From: Xanthomonas nasturtii
GTDB lineage: Bacteria > Pseudomonadota > Gammaproteobacteria > Xanthomonadales > Xanthomonadaceae
DNA length: 64,000 nucleotides
Assembly: GCF_001660815.1 (NCBI RefSeq)
Contig: NZ_LYMI01000034.1
Location: forward strand, 1-64,000
Reading direction: 5' to 3'
Made by a program: the position numbers and the translations under genes. The notes below the pieces were generated by a model. It searched no databases. It saw only the letters and a program-made list of their open reading frames with translations, and was not told where the DNA came from. This document shows, piece by piece, positions 21,914 to 31,436 of this stretch; the stretch's first letter is position 1; every line of letters begins with the position of its first letter.

Positions 21914-23626
21914 ATGACACCGGGGATCCGCCAGTTCTGTGCTTCCGCCCTGACCGCCAGCCTCAGCCTGGCGGTTTTTGCTGCGTGGGCCGGCGAAATC
22001 AAGGGGGTCGGTGTCAGCACTGGCGCCACCGGCACGCGCGCAGAAATTCAGTTGGCCGGCAGCGGCGGCTTCAAAACCCTGTCGCTGGCGAATCCGAATC
22101 GCCTGGTGGTGGATTTTCCCGATTCGTCCGGTATGCGCGGCCTCAAGCTGCCGCCCGCTGCCGGGTTGGTGACCTCGGTGCGCACCGGGCAGCCGGTGCC
22201 GGGGACGTTCCGGGTGGTGTTCGAGCTGGCAACGCCGGTGACGCCGCTCAAGCCGCAGATGCAGACGCTGGGCAGTGCGTCGACTTTGGTGATCGAGTGG
22301 CCAGGCGATCCCGCCCCGGCCGCGACCTCGGTCGTTGCCGCTGCGGCGATGCCTGCTGCCGTGCCGGCGCCGCGTCCGCTCAATGCGCAAACCGAAGCCG
22401 CACGTGCAACCGCCGCGCTGGCCGCCTCTGCGCAACGTGCCTCCTCGGTGCCGCCACCCCAACCGTCGATTCCACCGCCTGCAGCGTACGTGCCGGCATC
22501 GGCAATGCCCACCGTCACGCAAGCACCGGTACCGACCACGGTGGCTACCGGCGTGCCGACGCCGCGCCCTGGCACCACCGCAGCTACCGGCACCGCAGCG
22601 CCGGCCGGCGTTGCCGGCAACACACCTAACCGTGCCGCTGTCGCTACCGGCAATTCATCGGCTGGCGCAGCAGTGGCCGGCAGCAGCGCATCCGCCGCAG
22701 CAATCTTGAACGGCGGTAGAGCGCCGGCAGCTGCCATGCCGGGCAGCGCCGCAGCACCCATGCCCAACAGCGGGCCCAATGCCGTTGCTGGCGCGAGCGA
22801 CGACGACATTCCGCCGCGTCCGGTGCTGCCCAGCGAAGCTGCGCGCGTCAAGATGGCACCGGGCATGCGTCCGTTGATCGTGGCGATCGACCCGGGCCAC
22901 GGCGGCCAGGATCCGGGCGCCATGGGCCCCACCGGCAAGCGCGAGAAGGATGTCACGCTGGCGGTTGGCCGCGAACTGGCACGCCAGATCAACGCCACGC
23001 CGGGCATGAAGGCCTATCTCACCCGCGATACCGACGTGTTCATTCCGTTGCCGATGCGCGCGCAAAAAGCGCGTGCTGCCAAGGCCGACATCTTCATTTC
23101 GATCCACGCCGACGCTGCCGAAAACCGCAGCGCCACCGGCTCGTCCGTTTACGTGTTGTCGACCAAGGGCGCCTCCTCGCAACGTGCGCGCTGGCTGGCC
23201 GACAAGGAAAATGCCGCCGATCTGGTCGGTGGCGTACGCCTGCAGCAGACCGAAAGCACGCTTGCCAACGTGTTACTGGACCTGGCCCAGAGCGGCCACA
23301 TGAAAGCCTCCGAAGACGCCGCCGGTCATGTGCTGGGTGGGTTGAAGCGCATCGGCAACAACCACAAGCCGCAGCTGGAACGCGCCAATTTTGCGGTGCT
23401 GCGCACCTCCGACATGCCGGCCATGCTGGTGGAAACTGCCTTCATCTCCAATCCGGACGAAGAGCGTCGCCTGATCGACCCGGCTTACCAGCGCAAGATC
23501 GCGGCAGCCGTGCTCGACGGCATCGATACCTTTTTCACCCGCCAGCCGCCGCCCGGCACCTTGTTCGCAGCGCGCGCGCAGGCCGAGGCCGATGCGGTCG
23601 GCACCGTGGCCGGCGGCAGCCGCTGA
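21914..23626 (+). CDS. amiC: N-acetylmuramoyl-L-alanine amidase with AMIN domain
   Basis: A 570-residue exported cell-wall hydrolase that cleaves septal peptidoglycan during daughter-cell separation. A signal peptide (about 1-27, ending near AAWAGE) precedes an AMIN domain (about 30-130) that targets the septum. Next comes a proline/alanine/threonine-rich linker of about 150 residues, longer than usual, and then the zinc amidase_3 domain (about 315-540). Zinc ligands are visible in AIDPGHGGQDPG, GKREKDVTLAV and FISIHADAAE, with the catalytic glutamate in LVETAFISNPDEE. A GTG at 21896 would add six residues; neither start has a clear ribosome site. It sits between tsaE and mutL. Confidence 0.93.
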   Translation: MTPGIRQFCASALTASLSLAVFAAWAGEIKGVGVSTGATGTRAEIQLAGSGGFKTLSLANPNRLVVDFPDSSGMRGLKLPPAAGLVTSVRTGQPVPGTFRVVFELATPVTPLKPQMQTLGSASTLVIEWPGDPAPAATSVVAAAAMPAAVPAPRPLNAQTEAARATAALAASAQRASSVPPPQPSIPPPAAYVPASAMPTVTQAPVPTTVATGVPTPRPGTTAATGTAAPAGVAGNTPNRAAVATGNSSAGAAVAGSSASAAAILNGGRAPAAAMPGSAAAPMPNSGPNAVAGASDDDIPPRPVLPSEAARVKMAPGMRPLIVAIDPGHGGQDPGAMGPTGKREKDVTLAVGRELARQINATPGMKAYLTRDTDVFIPLPMRAQKARAAKADIFISIHADAAENRSATGSSVYVLSTKGASSQRARWLADKENAADLVGGVRLQQTESTLANVLLDLAQSGHMKASEDAAGHVLGGLKRIGNNHKPQLERANFAVLRTSDMPAMLVETAFISNPDEERRLIDPAYQRKIAAAVLDGIDTFFTRQPPPGTLFAARAQAEADAVGTVAGGSR

Positions 23627-23763
23627 CCCGCTCGGCTATCATTGCGCACTGATTCCTTGATGACGGCGCCTGCGCGCCGCCGGATTGCCGTGCCGACGTT
23701 TGTCTTGCCTGCCACATTCCCGACGCACCGTGTTTTGCGCTTCCAGCAGTGGAGCGCGCGCTG

Positions 23764-25635
23764 ATGGCGATCCGTCAGTTGCCCGAGATTCTGATCAACC
23801 AGATCGCTGCCGGCGAAGTCGTCGAGCGGCCCGCTTCGGTGGTCAAGGAACTGGTCGAGAATGCGCTCGATGCCGGCGCCACGCGCGTGGATATCGAGCT
23901 CGAAGAAGGCGGCGTCCGGCTGATCCGCATCCGCGACAACGGCGGCGGCATCCCCCCGGACGAACTGCCGCTGGCGGTGTCGCGGCATGCCACCAGCAAG
24001 ATTGCCTCGCTGGACGACCTGGAAACCGTGGCCACGCTCGGCTTCCGCGGCGAAGCCTTGCCGTCCATCGCCTCGGTCAGCCGCTTCACCCTGACCTCGC
24101 GCCGCCACGACGCCGAACACGGCTCGGCACTGGAAATCGACGGCGGGCGCCTGGGTGAGGTGCTGCCGCGCGCGCATGCGCCGGGTACCACGGTCGAAGT
24201 GCGCGAGCTGTTCTTCAACGTGCCGGCGCGGCGCAAGTTCCTGCGTGCCGAACGTACCGAACTCGGGCACATCGAAGAGTGGCTGCGCTCGTTGGCGCTG
24301 GCGCGCCCGGATGTGGAATTGCGCGTCTCGCACAACGGCAAACCGTCGCGGCGCTACAAGCCGGGCGATCTGTATTCGGATGCGCGGCTGGGCGAAACCC
24401 TGGGCGAGGATTTCGCGCGCCAGGCCTTGCGCGTGGACCACAGCGGTGCCGGTCTGCGCCTGCATGGCTGGGTCGCGCAGCCGCATTACTCGCGTGCCAG
24501 CACCGACCAGCAATACCTCTACGTCAACGGCCGGTCGGTACGCGACCGCAGCGTGGCGCACGCGGTAAAGATGGCCTATGGCGATGTGCTGTTCCATGGC
24601 CGCCAGCCGGCGTACGTGTTGTTCCTGGAACTGGACCCGGCGCGCGTGGACGTCAACGTGCACCCGGCCAAGCACGAGGTGCGCTTCCGCGAAGCGCGGC
24701 TGATCCACGATTTCGTCTATCGCACCTTGCAGGACGCGTTGGCGCACACCCGCGCTGGTGCGACGCCCAACAGCATCGGCAGCGATGGCCACGCGGGTGC
24801 CACCTCCGGCGGAATGGGCGGCATTGCCAGCGGCGGCGTTGCAAACCACGGTGGCACATCCGGTAGCGGCAACAGCGCGTACAGCTACGCAAGCTGGACG
24901 CCTTCGCAGACGCCGTTGGGTCTGCGCGTGGACGAAACGCGCGCCGCATACAGCGCGCTGTATGCGCCGCCACCGAGCAGCGCGCAGCAATCGGCAGGCA
25001 TGCCGGCGATGGCCGGCACCGGGTTGCCGGCAACTGCAGCAGACAGCGGGGTGCCGCCACTGGGGTATGCGGTGGCGCAGTTGCACGGCATCTACATCCT
25101 GGCCGAAAACGCCGAAGGCTTGATCGTGGTCGACATGCACGCGGCGCACGAGCGCATCGGCTATGAGCGGCTCAAAGCTGCGCACGACAGTATCGGCCTG
25201 CATGCGCAGCCCTTGCTGGTGCCGATGACGCTGGCGGTGGGCGAGCGCGAAGCCGACACCGCCGAGCGCGAAGCCGAGACGCTGGCCACGCTCGGTTTCG
25301 AGATCACCCGCGCCGGCCCGCAATCGCTGCATGTGCGCAGCATTCCTGCACTGCTGGCCAATGCCGAGCCGGAGGCGCTGCTGCGCGATGTGCTTGGCGA
25401 TCTGCGCGAACATGGGCAAAGCCGCCGCATCGCCAGCGCACGCGACGAGCTGCTCTCCACGATGGCCTGCCATGGCGCGGTGCGCGCCAATCGCCGCCTC
25501 ACCGTGCCCGAAATGAACGCGCTGCTGCGCGATATGGAAGCTACAGAGCGCTCGGGTCAATGCAACCATGGCCGACCGACCTGGGCTCGGTTTACGCTGA
25601 GCGATATCGATCGTTGGTTTCTCAGGGGACGTTGA
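23764..25635 (+). CDS. mutL: DNA mismatch repair protein MutL
   Basis: A 623-residue GHKL ATPase coordinating mismatch repair. N-terminal motifs: [55 protein letters not shown] and [10 protein letters not shown] glycine/serine/alanine-rich linker spans about 335-430. The C-terminal domain has the endonuclease metal site [12 protein letters not shown] (457-468), with M for the usual Q, plus [12 protein letters not shown] and CNHGRPTW. It is therefore the nicking type of MutL, as expected where MutH is absent. The start at 23764 (MAIRQLPEI) follows GGAG at the right distance. The stop overlaps the next ATG by one base. Confidence 0.96.
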   Translation: MAIRQLPEILINQIAAGEVVERPASVVKELVENALDAGATRVDIELEEGGVRLIRIRDNGGGIPPDELPLAVSRHATSKIASLDDLETVATLGFRGEALPSIASVSRFTLTSRRHDAEHGSALEIDGGRLGEVLPRAHAPGTTVEVRELFFNVPARRKFLRAERTELGHIEEWLRSLALARPDVELRVSHNGKPSRRYKPGDLYSDARLGETLGEDFARQALRVDHSGAGLRLHGWVAQPHYSRASTDQQYLYVNGRSVRDRSVAHAVKMAYGDVLFHGRQPAYVLFLELDPARVDVNVHPAKHEVRFREARLIHDFVYRTLQDALAHTRAGATPNSIGSDGHAGATSGGMGGIASGGVANHGGTSGSGNSAYSYASWTPSQTPLGLRVDETRAAYSALYAPPPSSAQQSAGMPAMAGTGLPATAADSGVPPLGYAVAQLHGIYILAENAEGLIVVDMHAAHERIGYERLKAAHDSIGLHAQPLLVPMTLAVGEREADTAEREAETLATLGFEITRAGPQSLHVRSIPALLANAEPEALLRDVLGDLREHGQSRRIASARDELLSTMACHGAVRANRRLTVPEMNALLRDMEATERSGQCNHGRPTWARFTLSDIDRWFLRGR

Positions 25636-26570
25636 TGGCAGTGCACAGGGGGAAGGGCTGGCTGCTCGGCATGCTGGTGGCAGTAGCGTTGCCCGGTTGC
25701 GGGCGCGATGCGCCAGCGCCCGCCGCGCCGGTCGCACTCGACAAGACGTTTCTGGCCGACACCGCCGCCTGGCGCGAAGCACGTCTGAAAGAGCTGCGCG
25801 CCCCCGATGGCTGGACCAGCCTGGTTGGCCTGCACTGGCTCTCGCTGAAGGCGCACTACATCGGCAGCAGCGCCGACAGTGGCATCAAACTCGCGGTGGG
25901 CCCGCCGAAGATGGGCATGGTGTCCACCGAGAACGACATGGTCTGGTTCGTGCCCGAGCGTGGCGCAGCGCTGAACCTGGACGGCAAGCCACTGACCGGC
26001 CGGATCCGCTTCCAGTCCGATCGCGACCCGCAGCCGACCTTCATCCATTTCGATGGCGGCAAGGGCGTGTTGAGCCTGATCCATCGCGGCGACCGCAACG
26101 CGCTGCGGGTCAAGCATGCCGACGCGCCATCGCGCAGCCACTTCGCAGGCCTGGACTACTGGCCGGTCGATCCGTCCTGGCGCATCAGCGCGCGCTATGT
26201 GCCCAACGATGTCGGCAAGACCATTGCGATCGTGGATATCGTCGGCATCAGTAGCGAGCAGCCCAATGCCGGTGCGATCGAGTTCGAGCGCGACGGCAAG
26301 GCCTACCGGTTGGAAACCATCGGCGAGCCGGGGCGGCCGATGTTCGTGGTGTTCGCCGACCGCACCAGCGGCCATGGCAGCTATCCGGCCGGGCGTTTTC
26401 TGGACCTGGATGTGCCGGATGCTTCCGGGCAGGTGGTGGTCGATTTCAATCGCGCCTACAACCCGCCGTGCGCGTTCACCCCGTTCGCCACCTGCCCGTT
26501 GCCGCCCCCGGAAAACCGGATCGACCTGGCGGTGTCGGCAGGCGAGAAGACCTACAAGGTGCCGCACTGA
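25635..26570 (+). CDS. DUF1684 family lipoprotein
   Basis: A 311-residue protein with a lipoprotein signal (GMLVAVALPGCGRD, lipobox LPGC), so probably anchored in the envelope. The mature part matches the DUF1684 family: DGWTSLVGLHWLS near the start and the signature VVDFNRAYNPPCAFTPFATC followed by PLPPPENRI near the end. The biochemical function of the family is unknown to me. The ATG overlaps the mutL stop by one base, so it is translated from the same operon mRNA, although a link to mismatch repair is not implied. Confidence 0.88.
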   Translation: MAVHRGKGWLLGMLVAVALPGCGRDAPAPAAPVALDKTFLADTAAWREARLKELRAPDGWTSLVGLHWLSLKAHYIGSSADSGIKLAVGPPKMGMVSTENDMVWFVPERGAALNLDGKPLTGRIRFQSDRDPQPTFIHFDGGKGVLSLIHRGDRNALRVKHADAPSRSHFAGLDYWPVDPSWRISARYVPNDVGKTIAIVDIVGISSEQPNAGAIEFERDGKAYRLETIGEPGRPMFVVFADRTSGHGSYPAGRFLDLDVPDASGQVVVDFNRAYNPPCAFTPFATCPLPPPENRIDLAVSAGEKTYKVPH

Positions 26571-26603
26571 CATGTGCGACGCTGACATGCGCGGAGCAGC
26601 ACG

Positions 26604-27578
26604 ATGAAGATGAAAGCGGCAACCTCAACGCGCCGACGCGTCGCCGCCTGGTGCAGCGGCGCGCTGCTCGGCCTGATGTTGTGGAGCGGGGCGCTGGTGC
26701 CGGTGTGGGCGCGTGGCGCCAGTGATGTGCCGACCGGCCCGCCGGTGCCGCTGCTGTGGAAGGTCGATGGCAAGGGCGGTACGCTGTATCTGCTGGGCTC
26801 GTTCCATGTGCTCAAGCCCAGCGACTACCCGTTGTCGCCGGATGTGCTGCAGGCTTTCGCCAAGGCCGACCGGCTGCTGTTCGAGTTGCCGCCTGCCGAT
26901 GCGCAATCGCCCGAGCTGGGCAGCCGCATGCTGCAGGCAGCGCGGCGCACCGACGGGCGCACGCTGCAAAACACGCTGGATGCGAAGACCTGGCAGGCGT
27001 TGCGTGCCTACGCGCGCAAGTACGGCATATCGCTGGAGAGCCTGCAGCCGATGGAACCGTGGTTTGTGGCGCTGACGATCAGCCTGGCCGAGATGACCCG
27101 GCAGGGCATGGACCCGAACGCGGGTCTGGACCATTACCTGATGCAACAGGCGCAGACACGTGGCAAGCCGGCCGATGGTCTGGAGCGTGCCGCGGAACAG
27201 ATCGCCTTGCTCGACGGCATGTCGCCGACCGAGCAGCATCAGTTGCTGGAAGAAGCGCTGGACGAGGCAGAGACCAGCGATCAACTGCAGCAGCTGCACG
27301 CGGCCTGGCGCAATGGCGACGTGCATACGCTGTCCACGCAGATGGCCGAGGACATGCGCCGCCACTATCCGGCGCTGTATCAGGACATCAACGTCGAGCG
27401 CAATGCGCGCTGGGTACCGCGGCTGGAACAGCGGCTTGGCAAAGGCAGCGGAACCACGCTGGTGGTGGTCGGTGCGCTGCACTTGTTGGGAAACGATGGG
27501 GTGGTGGAGCGGTTGCGTGCACGTGGCTACCACGTGGAGCGGATCTGCTCGGCCTGCGCAGGGCAGGCCCGCCGCTGA
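26604..27578 (+). CDS. TraB/GumN family protein
   Basis: A 324-residue exported protein (signal peptide about 1-37, ending after VPVWARGA). It shows the TraB/GumN signatures: LYLLGSFHVLKPSDYPL near the start, FELPP, then MDPNAGLDHYLMQQA, and VVGALHLLGNDGVVERLRARGY at the end, with the conserved G-H pairs of this putative metallopeptidase-like fold. GumN is named from the xanthan locus, but this gene is outside that locus, so it is a paralogue of unknown substrate. It lies 33 bases after the DUF1684 gene and closes the operon. Confidence 0.88.
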   Translation: MKMKAATSTRRRVAAWCSGALLGLMLWSGALVPVWARGASDVPTGPPVPLLWKVDGKGGTLYLLGSFHVLKPSDYPLSPDVLQAFAKADRLLFELPPADAQSPELGSRMLQAARRTDGRTLQNTLDAKTWQALRAYARKYGISLESLQPMEPWFVALTISLAEMTRQGMDPNAGLDHYLMQQAQTRGKPADGLERAAEQIALLDGMSPTEQHQLLEEALDEAETSDQLQQLHAAWRNGDVHTLSTQMAEDMRRHYPALYQDINVERNARWVPRLEQRLGKGSGTTLVVVGALHLLGNDGVVERLRARGYHVERICSACAGQARR

Positions 27579-27773
27579 TCGGTGGCGCCTGGGAGCGTCA
27601 CGCTCCACGCGCGGCGTTCGTCCTGGAGCGGCTAATGGAACGTAGCGAGCGGTCGTCAGGTGGGTGCGGACGGCGGACGGCGGGCTCGGAGCCGGAGTGT
27701 ACGCGTGGTACATGCCGCACCGAGCGCTTGCCGCGGCCGCTTGGCGGCCGCATCGTCGTTTTGTGAGTCGCTC
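27579..27773. repeat. Intergenic repeat-like DNA between convergent genes
   Basis: The 195 bases between the TraB/GumN gene and phaR hold several small dyads (GGAGCG-TCA-CGCTCC at 27592; GCGGCCGC-TTG-GCGGCCGC at 27736) and GGAGCGGCTAATG at 27625. A related string recurs inverted at about 62650, near the other end of the window. There is no convincing gene. It may be a decayed short repeat or a termination region. Confidence 0.4.
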
Positions 27774-28349
27774 TTAGCCGCGATTGCGGGCCTTGCCGGT
27801 GGTGCCATGATTGCTGCCGGCCGTGCCGTGCGTACCGGTCCCCATCGGGCCGCTGCCCAGGCCGCCTGCGCCGGGCGGGTTCGGCGGCGTGCCCGGGCCA
27901 CCCGGACGACCGAAGCCGGCGCCGAAATTGCGCTGGAATTCCTGCCACAACTCCAGGTTGCGCTCGGTCAGCTGGTTCATCATCGCCCACGGGGTCTGCC
28001 CGAGCAGGTTGCCCATCTGCTGGCGGAACTGCTGCTGCTGGTCCAGGAACACCTGCATGCTGCGCTCCAGGTAATTGCCCATGAAGCCCTGCAGCGAGTC
28101 GCCGTAGAAGCGGATGATCTGGCTCAGCAACTGGGTGGAGAGCATCGGCTCGCCGTCCTGTTCGCGGTCGGCGATGATTTGCAGCAACACCGCGCGGCTG
28201 AGGTCTTCGCCGCTCTTGGCGTCGCGTACCTCGAATTCTTCGCCATCGATGATCAGTTGGCGCACATCTTCGATGGTGATGTAGCTGGAGATTTCCGTGT
28301 CGTAGAGACGGCGATTGGGATACTTCTTGATGATGCGAAGTCCGGCCAT
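27774..28349 (-). CDS. phaR: Polyhydroxyalkanoate synthesis regulator PhaR
   Basis: A 191-residue repressor that binds DNA and nascent PHB granules and controls phasin and PHA genes. The N-terminal DNA-binding domain is typical (IIKKYPNRRLYDTEISSYIT). The PHB-accumulation regulatory domain follows (SRAVLLQIIADREQ, FYGDSLQGFMGNYLERSM). The C-terminus is a glycine/proline/asparagine-rich low-complexity tail of about 45 residues. The start is the ATG at 28349 (MAGLRIIKKY). It lies downstream of phaB on the same strand, separated by 159 bases that include a hairpin, so it may also have its own promoter. Confidence 0.93.
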   Translation of the reverse strand: MAGLRIIKKYPNRRLYDTEISSYITIEDVRQLIIDGEEFEVRDAKSGEDLSRAVLLQIIADREQDGEPMLSTQLLSQIIRFYGDSLQGFMGNYLERSMQVFLDQQQQFRQQMGNLLGQTPWAMMNQLTERNLELWQEFQRNFGAGFGRPGGPGTPPNPPGAGGLGSGPMGTGTHGTAGSNHGTTGKARNRG

Positions 28350-28455
28350 GGAACGTTCACTCACACTGATAGTGCGCGCAGGATGGCGCACCGCAGCAGC
28401 GGTTGCAACAGCCAGAACGCCTTATTTGCTTAAGCGGACACATTAAAAATGTTGC

Positions 28456-28487
28456 GCAGCATGGTTTTTGAGGTAAATCCATGCTGC
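28456..28487 (-). terminator. Hairpin between phaB and phaR
   Basis: GCAGCATGG (28456-28464) and CCATGCTGC (28479-28487) are perfect 9-bp arms around a 14-base loop. Read on the minus strand past the phaB stop, the stem is followed a few bases later by ATTTTTAA. It could attenuate phaB read-through into phaR. Confidence 0.5.
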
Positions 28488-28504
28488 ACCGCAAAGTTGC
28501 AGCA
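28482..28504. promoter_or_regulatory. Candidate TGCTGCA/TGCAGCA operator near phaR
   Basis: TGCTGCA (28482-28488) and TGCAGCA (28498-28504) are exact reverse complements separated by 9 bases. PhaR proteins are known to recognise TGC/GCA-rich dyads upstream of phasin and phaR genes. The site overlaps the hairpin arm and lies about 135 bases before phaR, so autoregulation is possible but unproven. Confidence 0.35.
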
Positions 28505-28508
28505 AACG

Positions 28509-29249
28509 CTACCAACCCATGTGGTGGCCGCCGTTGATGTCCAGATTGGAACCGGTGATCCAGGCGGCCTCTTCTGCAACAAGAAACGCCACTGCATAGG
28601 CGATCTCTTCCGGGCGGCCCAGGCGCCCGGTGGGGATGTCGGCCACGATCTTGGCGCGCACTTCCTCCGGCACCGCCATCACCATGTCGGTGGCCACGTA
28701 GCCGGGCGAGACCGTGTTGACGGTGACCCCGAACGCCGCGTTTTCGCGTGCCAGCGAAATGGTGAAGCCATGCATGCCGGCCTTGGCTGCTGCATAGTTG
28801 GCCTGCCCGTACTGGCCCTTGAGCCCGTTGATCGAGCTGATCTGGATCACCCGGCCCCAGCCGCGCTTGCGCATGCCCTCGATCACCGGGCGGGTCACGT
28901 TGAAGACCGAATTGAGGTTGGTGTTGATGACCTCGTGCCACTGCTCGGCAGTCATGCGGTGGAAGGTCGTATCGCGGGTGATGCCGGCATTGTTGACCAG
29001 CACCTCGATCGGCCCCAGCGAGGCTTCGACCTCTTCCACCAATGCGCGTGCATGCTCGGACGAGGCCACATCGCCGCGAAACAGCGCAACCTCATAGCCC
29101 TGCGCCTGCATGCGCTGCTGCCAGTCGCGCGCCTTTTCTTCGTTGCGGAAGTTGCTGGCGACCCGGTGGCCCTGGTCGGCCAGGCGCTTGCAGATGGCAG
29201 TACCGATGCCGCCGGTGCCGCCGGTGACCAATGCGACGCGAGATGTCAT
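28509..29249 (-). CDS. phaB: Acetoacetyl-CoA reductase
   Basis: A 246-residue short-chain dehydrogenase that makes (R)-3-hydroxybutyryl-CoA from acetoacetyl-CoA with NADPH for PHB synthesis. Cofactor motif VTGGTGGIGTAICKRL; NNAG motif VLVNNAGITRDTTFHRM; catalytic S-Y-K in QISSINGLKGQYGQANYAAAKAG; and VSPGYVATDMV and NGGHHMGW typical of PhaB at the end. The ATG at 29249 (MTSRVALVTGG) follows GGAG at five bases, which decides the start over an upstream frame. phaR is next on the same strand, but no PHA synthase or thiolase gene is in this window. Confidence 0.93.
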   Translation of the reverse strand: MTSRVALVTGGTGGIGTAICKRLADQGHRVASNFRNEEKARDWQQRMQAQGYEVALFRGDVASSEHARALVEEVEASLGPIEVLVNNAGITRDTTFHRMTAEQWHEVINTNLNSVFNVTRPVIEGMRKRGWGRVIQISSINGLKGQYGQANYAAAKAGMHGFTISLARENAAFGVTVNTVSPGYVATDMVMAVPEEVRAKIVADIPTGRLGRPEEIAYAVAFLVAEEAAWITGSNLDINGGHHMGW

Positions 29250-29336
29250 GAAGACTCCATTCAACAAGTAAGGCCGAGGCGATCTCGGAAGCGTGGCGAC
29301 GCTGCCGCGCCCGGATGCCGGTGCTGGGGCGCAATT

Positions 29337-30242
29337 CTAGTCACGCTGGCGCCCGGATGCGCGCTTATCCAGATCCTGCTGGCGCTGGCGCGGCAGCAAC
29401 GGTGGCGAGAAATGCTGCACGGCATGCTGCAGCAAGGTCGCCACGTCCGCATGCCGCGGTAGCGCAGCAGGACGTTGTCCCAGTGCGGCCCAGGCTGCGT
29501 GCAGGGCCGGCAGTGGATCTGCATCGTCCAGCGCGGGCGCGTCGTGCGACTTGGACAGCTTGCGCCCATCGCCATCCAGGATCAGCGGCAGGTGCAGATA
29601 GCGCGGTTGCGGCAGGCCCAGTGCGCGCTGCAACAACATCTGCCGAGGGGTGGAGTCGAGCAGGTCGGCGCCGCGCACCACATTGGTGATGCCCTGCGCC
29701 GCATCGTCCACCACCACCGCCAGTTGGTACGCCCAATAGCCATCGGCGCGGCGCAGCACCACATCGCCTACATCTGCGTAGACGTCCTGCAGCAGATGGC
29801 CTTGCAGCGCGTCGTCGAAGCCCACCGGCGGCTGCGGTGGCACCCGCAGGCGTACTGCACGGCGCTCGCCCAACGGCGCAATGCAGGCGTGGTGGACACC
29901 GCCCATGCCGGCCAGGTCGGCGCGGCTGCAGCTGCATTCAAATGCCTGGCCGGTCTCCAGCAAGTGGGTGATTGCCGCGATGTAGGTTGCATCGCGCTCG
30001 GACTGCCGGATCACCGGCAGGTCCGAGTGCAGTCCGAACGCGGCCAGGGTGCGCAGCTGTCGTTCGGAGGCGCCAGGATCGGCGCGCGGCGGGTCGATGT
30101 CTTCGATGCGCACGCACCACTGCCCACCGGCATGCCGGGCCAGCAGCCAGCTGCCGAAGGCAGCGAGCAGGGAGCCGAAGTGCAGGGGGCCAGTGGGGGA
30201 GGGCGCGAAGCGGCCGAGATAGGTGGGCGATGGCATGGGCAA
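29337..30242 (-). CDS. gluQ: Glutamyl-Q tRNA(Asp) synthetase
   Basis: A 301-residue paralogue of the glutamyl-tRNA synthetase catalytic domain that attaches glutamate to queuosine in the anticodon of tRNA-Asp. The class I HIGH-like motif reads [10 protein letters not shown], the KMSKS motif reads KLSKS, and the zinc-binding cysteines appear in [10 protein letters not shown]. The anticodon-binding domain of GluRS is absent, as expected. An ATG two codons downstream ([10 protein letters not shown]) is an equally good start. Together with queG this window holds two queuosine-pathway genes, although they are 10 kb apart. Confidence 0.93.
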   Translation of the reverse strand: MPMPSPTYLGRFAPSPTGPLHFGSLLAAFGSWLLARHAGGQWCVRIEDIDPPRADPGASERQLRTLAAFGLHSDLPVIRQSERDATYIAAITHLLETGQAFECSCSRADLAGMGGVHHACIAPLGERRAVRLRVPPQPPVGFDDALQGHLLQDVYADVGDVVLRRADGYWAYQLAVVVDDAAQGITNVVRGADLLDSTPRQMLLQRALGLPQPRYLHLPLILDGDGRKLSKSHDAPALDDADPLPALHAAWAALGQRPAALPRHADVATLLQHAVQHFSPPLLPRQRQQDLDKRASGRQRD

Positions 30243-30334
30243 CTGAATCGTCGGTCAGGTGCTTGCTTGATTTCAAGCCGCAACACCCGCAGATCCGCAA
30301 CAGTTCACCCCCGCATCAGTGGAGCCACCGTGCC

Positions 30335-31213
30335 ATGTTCAACCGCATTGTCCTGTTCCTGCTGACCAACCTGGCGGTGTTGATACTCGCCGGCATCGTC
30401 ATGTCGGTGCTGGGCGTCAACTCCGCGCAGATGAGCGGCTTGTTGGTGATGGCCGCGATCTTCGGTTTCGGCGGCTCGTTCCTTTCATTGTTGCTGTCCA
30501 AGTTCATGGCCAAGCGCAGTACCGGTGCGCAGGTGATCACCGAGCCGCGCACGCCAACCGAGCGCTGGTTGCTGGAGACCGTGCGCCGTCAGGCGCAGGC
30601 CGCCGGCATCGGCATGCCGGAAGTGGCGGTGTACGACGGGCCGGAAATCAATGCCTTCGCCACGGGGGCCAACCGCAACAATGCGCTGGTGGCCGTGTCC
30701 ACGGGCCTGTTGCACAACATGCAGCAGGACGAGGCTGAAGCGGTGCTCGGTCATGAAGTCGCCCATATCGCCAATGGCGACATGGTGACCATGGCGCTGC
30801 TGCAGGGCGTGCTCAATACCTTCGTGATCGTGCTGGCACGGGTGGTCGGCGGCATCATCGACAGCGCGGTGTCGGGCAACCGTGACACTGGCCGCGGCTT
30901 TGCGTACTACATCATCGTGTTCGCGCTGGAAATGGTGTTCGGCCTGTTCGCGACCATGATCGCGATGTGGTTCTCGCGACGCCGCGAATTCCGCGCCGAC
31001 GCCGGCGGCGCCCAGCTGGCCGGGCGCAGCAAGATGATCGCTGCGCTGGAGCGGCTGTCGCTCAATCATGGCCAGAACACCTTGCCTTCGCAGGTGCAGG
31101 CGTTCGGCATTTCCGGTGGTGTGGGCGATGGGCTGCGTCGCCTGTTCCTGAGCCACCCGCCGCTGACCGAGCGTATCGCCGCGCTGCGGGCCGCCAATGG
31201 TGCGGCGCTGTAA
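30335..31213 (+). CDS. htpX: Inner-membrane protease HtpX
   Basis: A 292-residue zinc metalloprotease of the M48 family that degrades misfolded membrane proteins. Two N-terminal membrane segments (about 4-24 and 33-55), the zinc motif HEVAH at 140-144, two further membrane segments (about 155-175 and 190-212), and the third ligand in [10 protein letters not shown]. The C-terminal motif is [14 protein letters not shown]. The start at 30335 follows GGAG at 30321. A strong bidirectional terminator separates it from the convergent fimX. HtpX is usually under envelope-stress or heat-shock control; I see no promoter clear enough to call. Confidence 0.95.
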   Translation: MFNRIVLFLLTNLAVLILAGIVMSVLGVNSAQMSGLLVMAAIFGFGGSFLSLLLSKFMAKRSTGAQVITEPRTPTERWLLETVRRQAQAAGIGMPEVAVYDGPEINAFATGANRNNALVAVSTGLLHNMQQDEAEAVLGHEVAHIANGDMVTMALLQGVLNTFVIVLARVVGGIIDSAVSGNRDTGRGFAYYIIVFALEMVFGLFATMIAMWFSRRREFRADAGGAQLAGRSKMIAALERLSLNHGQNTLPSQVQAFGISGGVGDGLRRLFLSHPPLTERIAALRAANGAAL

Positions 31214-31379
31214 GCAGCGGTCACCGGGATCGCTGCGGCGCTGTGCCATGCGGAAGGCGCTGCGGTTTGTGCCACCTCTGACGGTTGCTACGGTACGTCA
31301 GTTATCCATGCTCACCGATCCGGTCCGCTGCATGGTCTGGTTGGCCAGTGGCCCAGTCAGGATCATTGCCAAAGACAGC

Positions 31380-31406
31380 AAAAGGCCCGCGCAGTGCGGG
31401 CCTTTT
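31380..31406. terminator. Bidirectional intrinsic terminator, htpX/fimX
   Basis: AAAAGGCCCGC (31380-31390), loop GCAGT and GCGGGCCTTTT (31396-31406) form a perfect 11-bp GC-rich stem flanked by A and T runs. It lies between two convergent genes and should stop transcription from both sides. Confidence 0.9.
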
Positions 31407-31436
31407 GTTGTGCTGCGTTGCCGGCGCTCGGTTGGC

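Noticed and set aside
23485-25782. 765-codon minus-strand frame opposite mutL
   Set aside because: Antisense shadow; mutL has all expected motifs.
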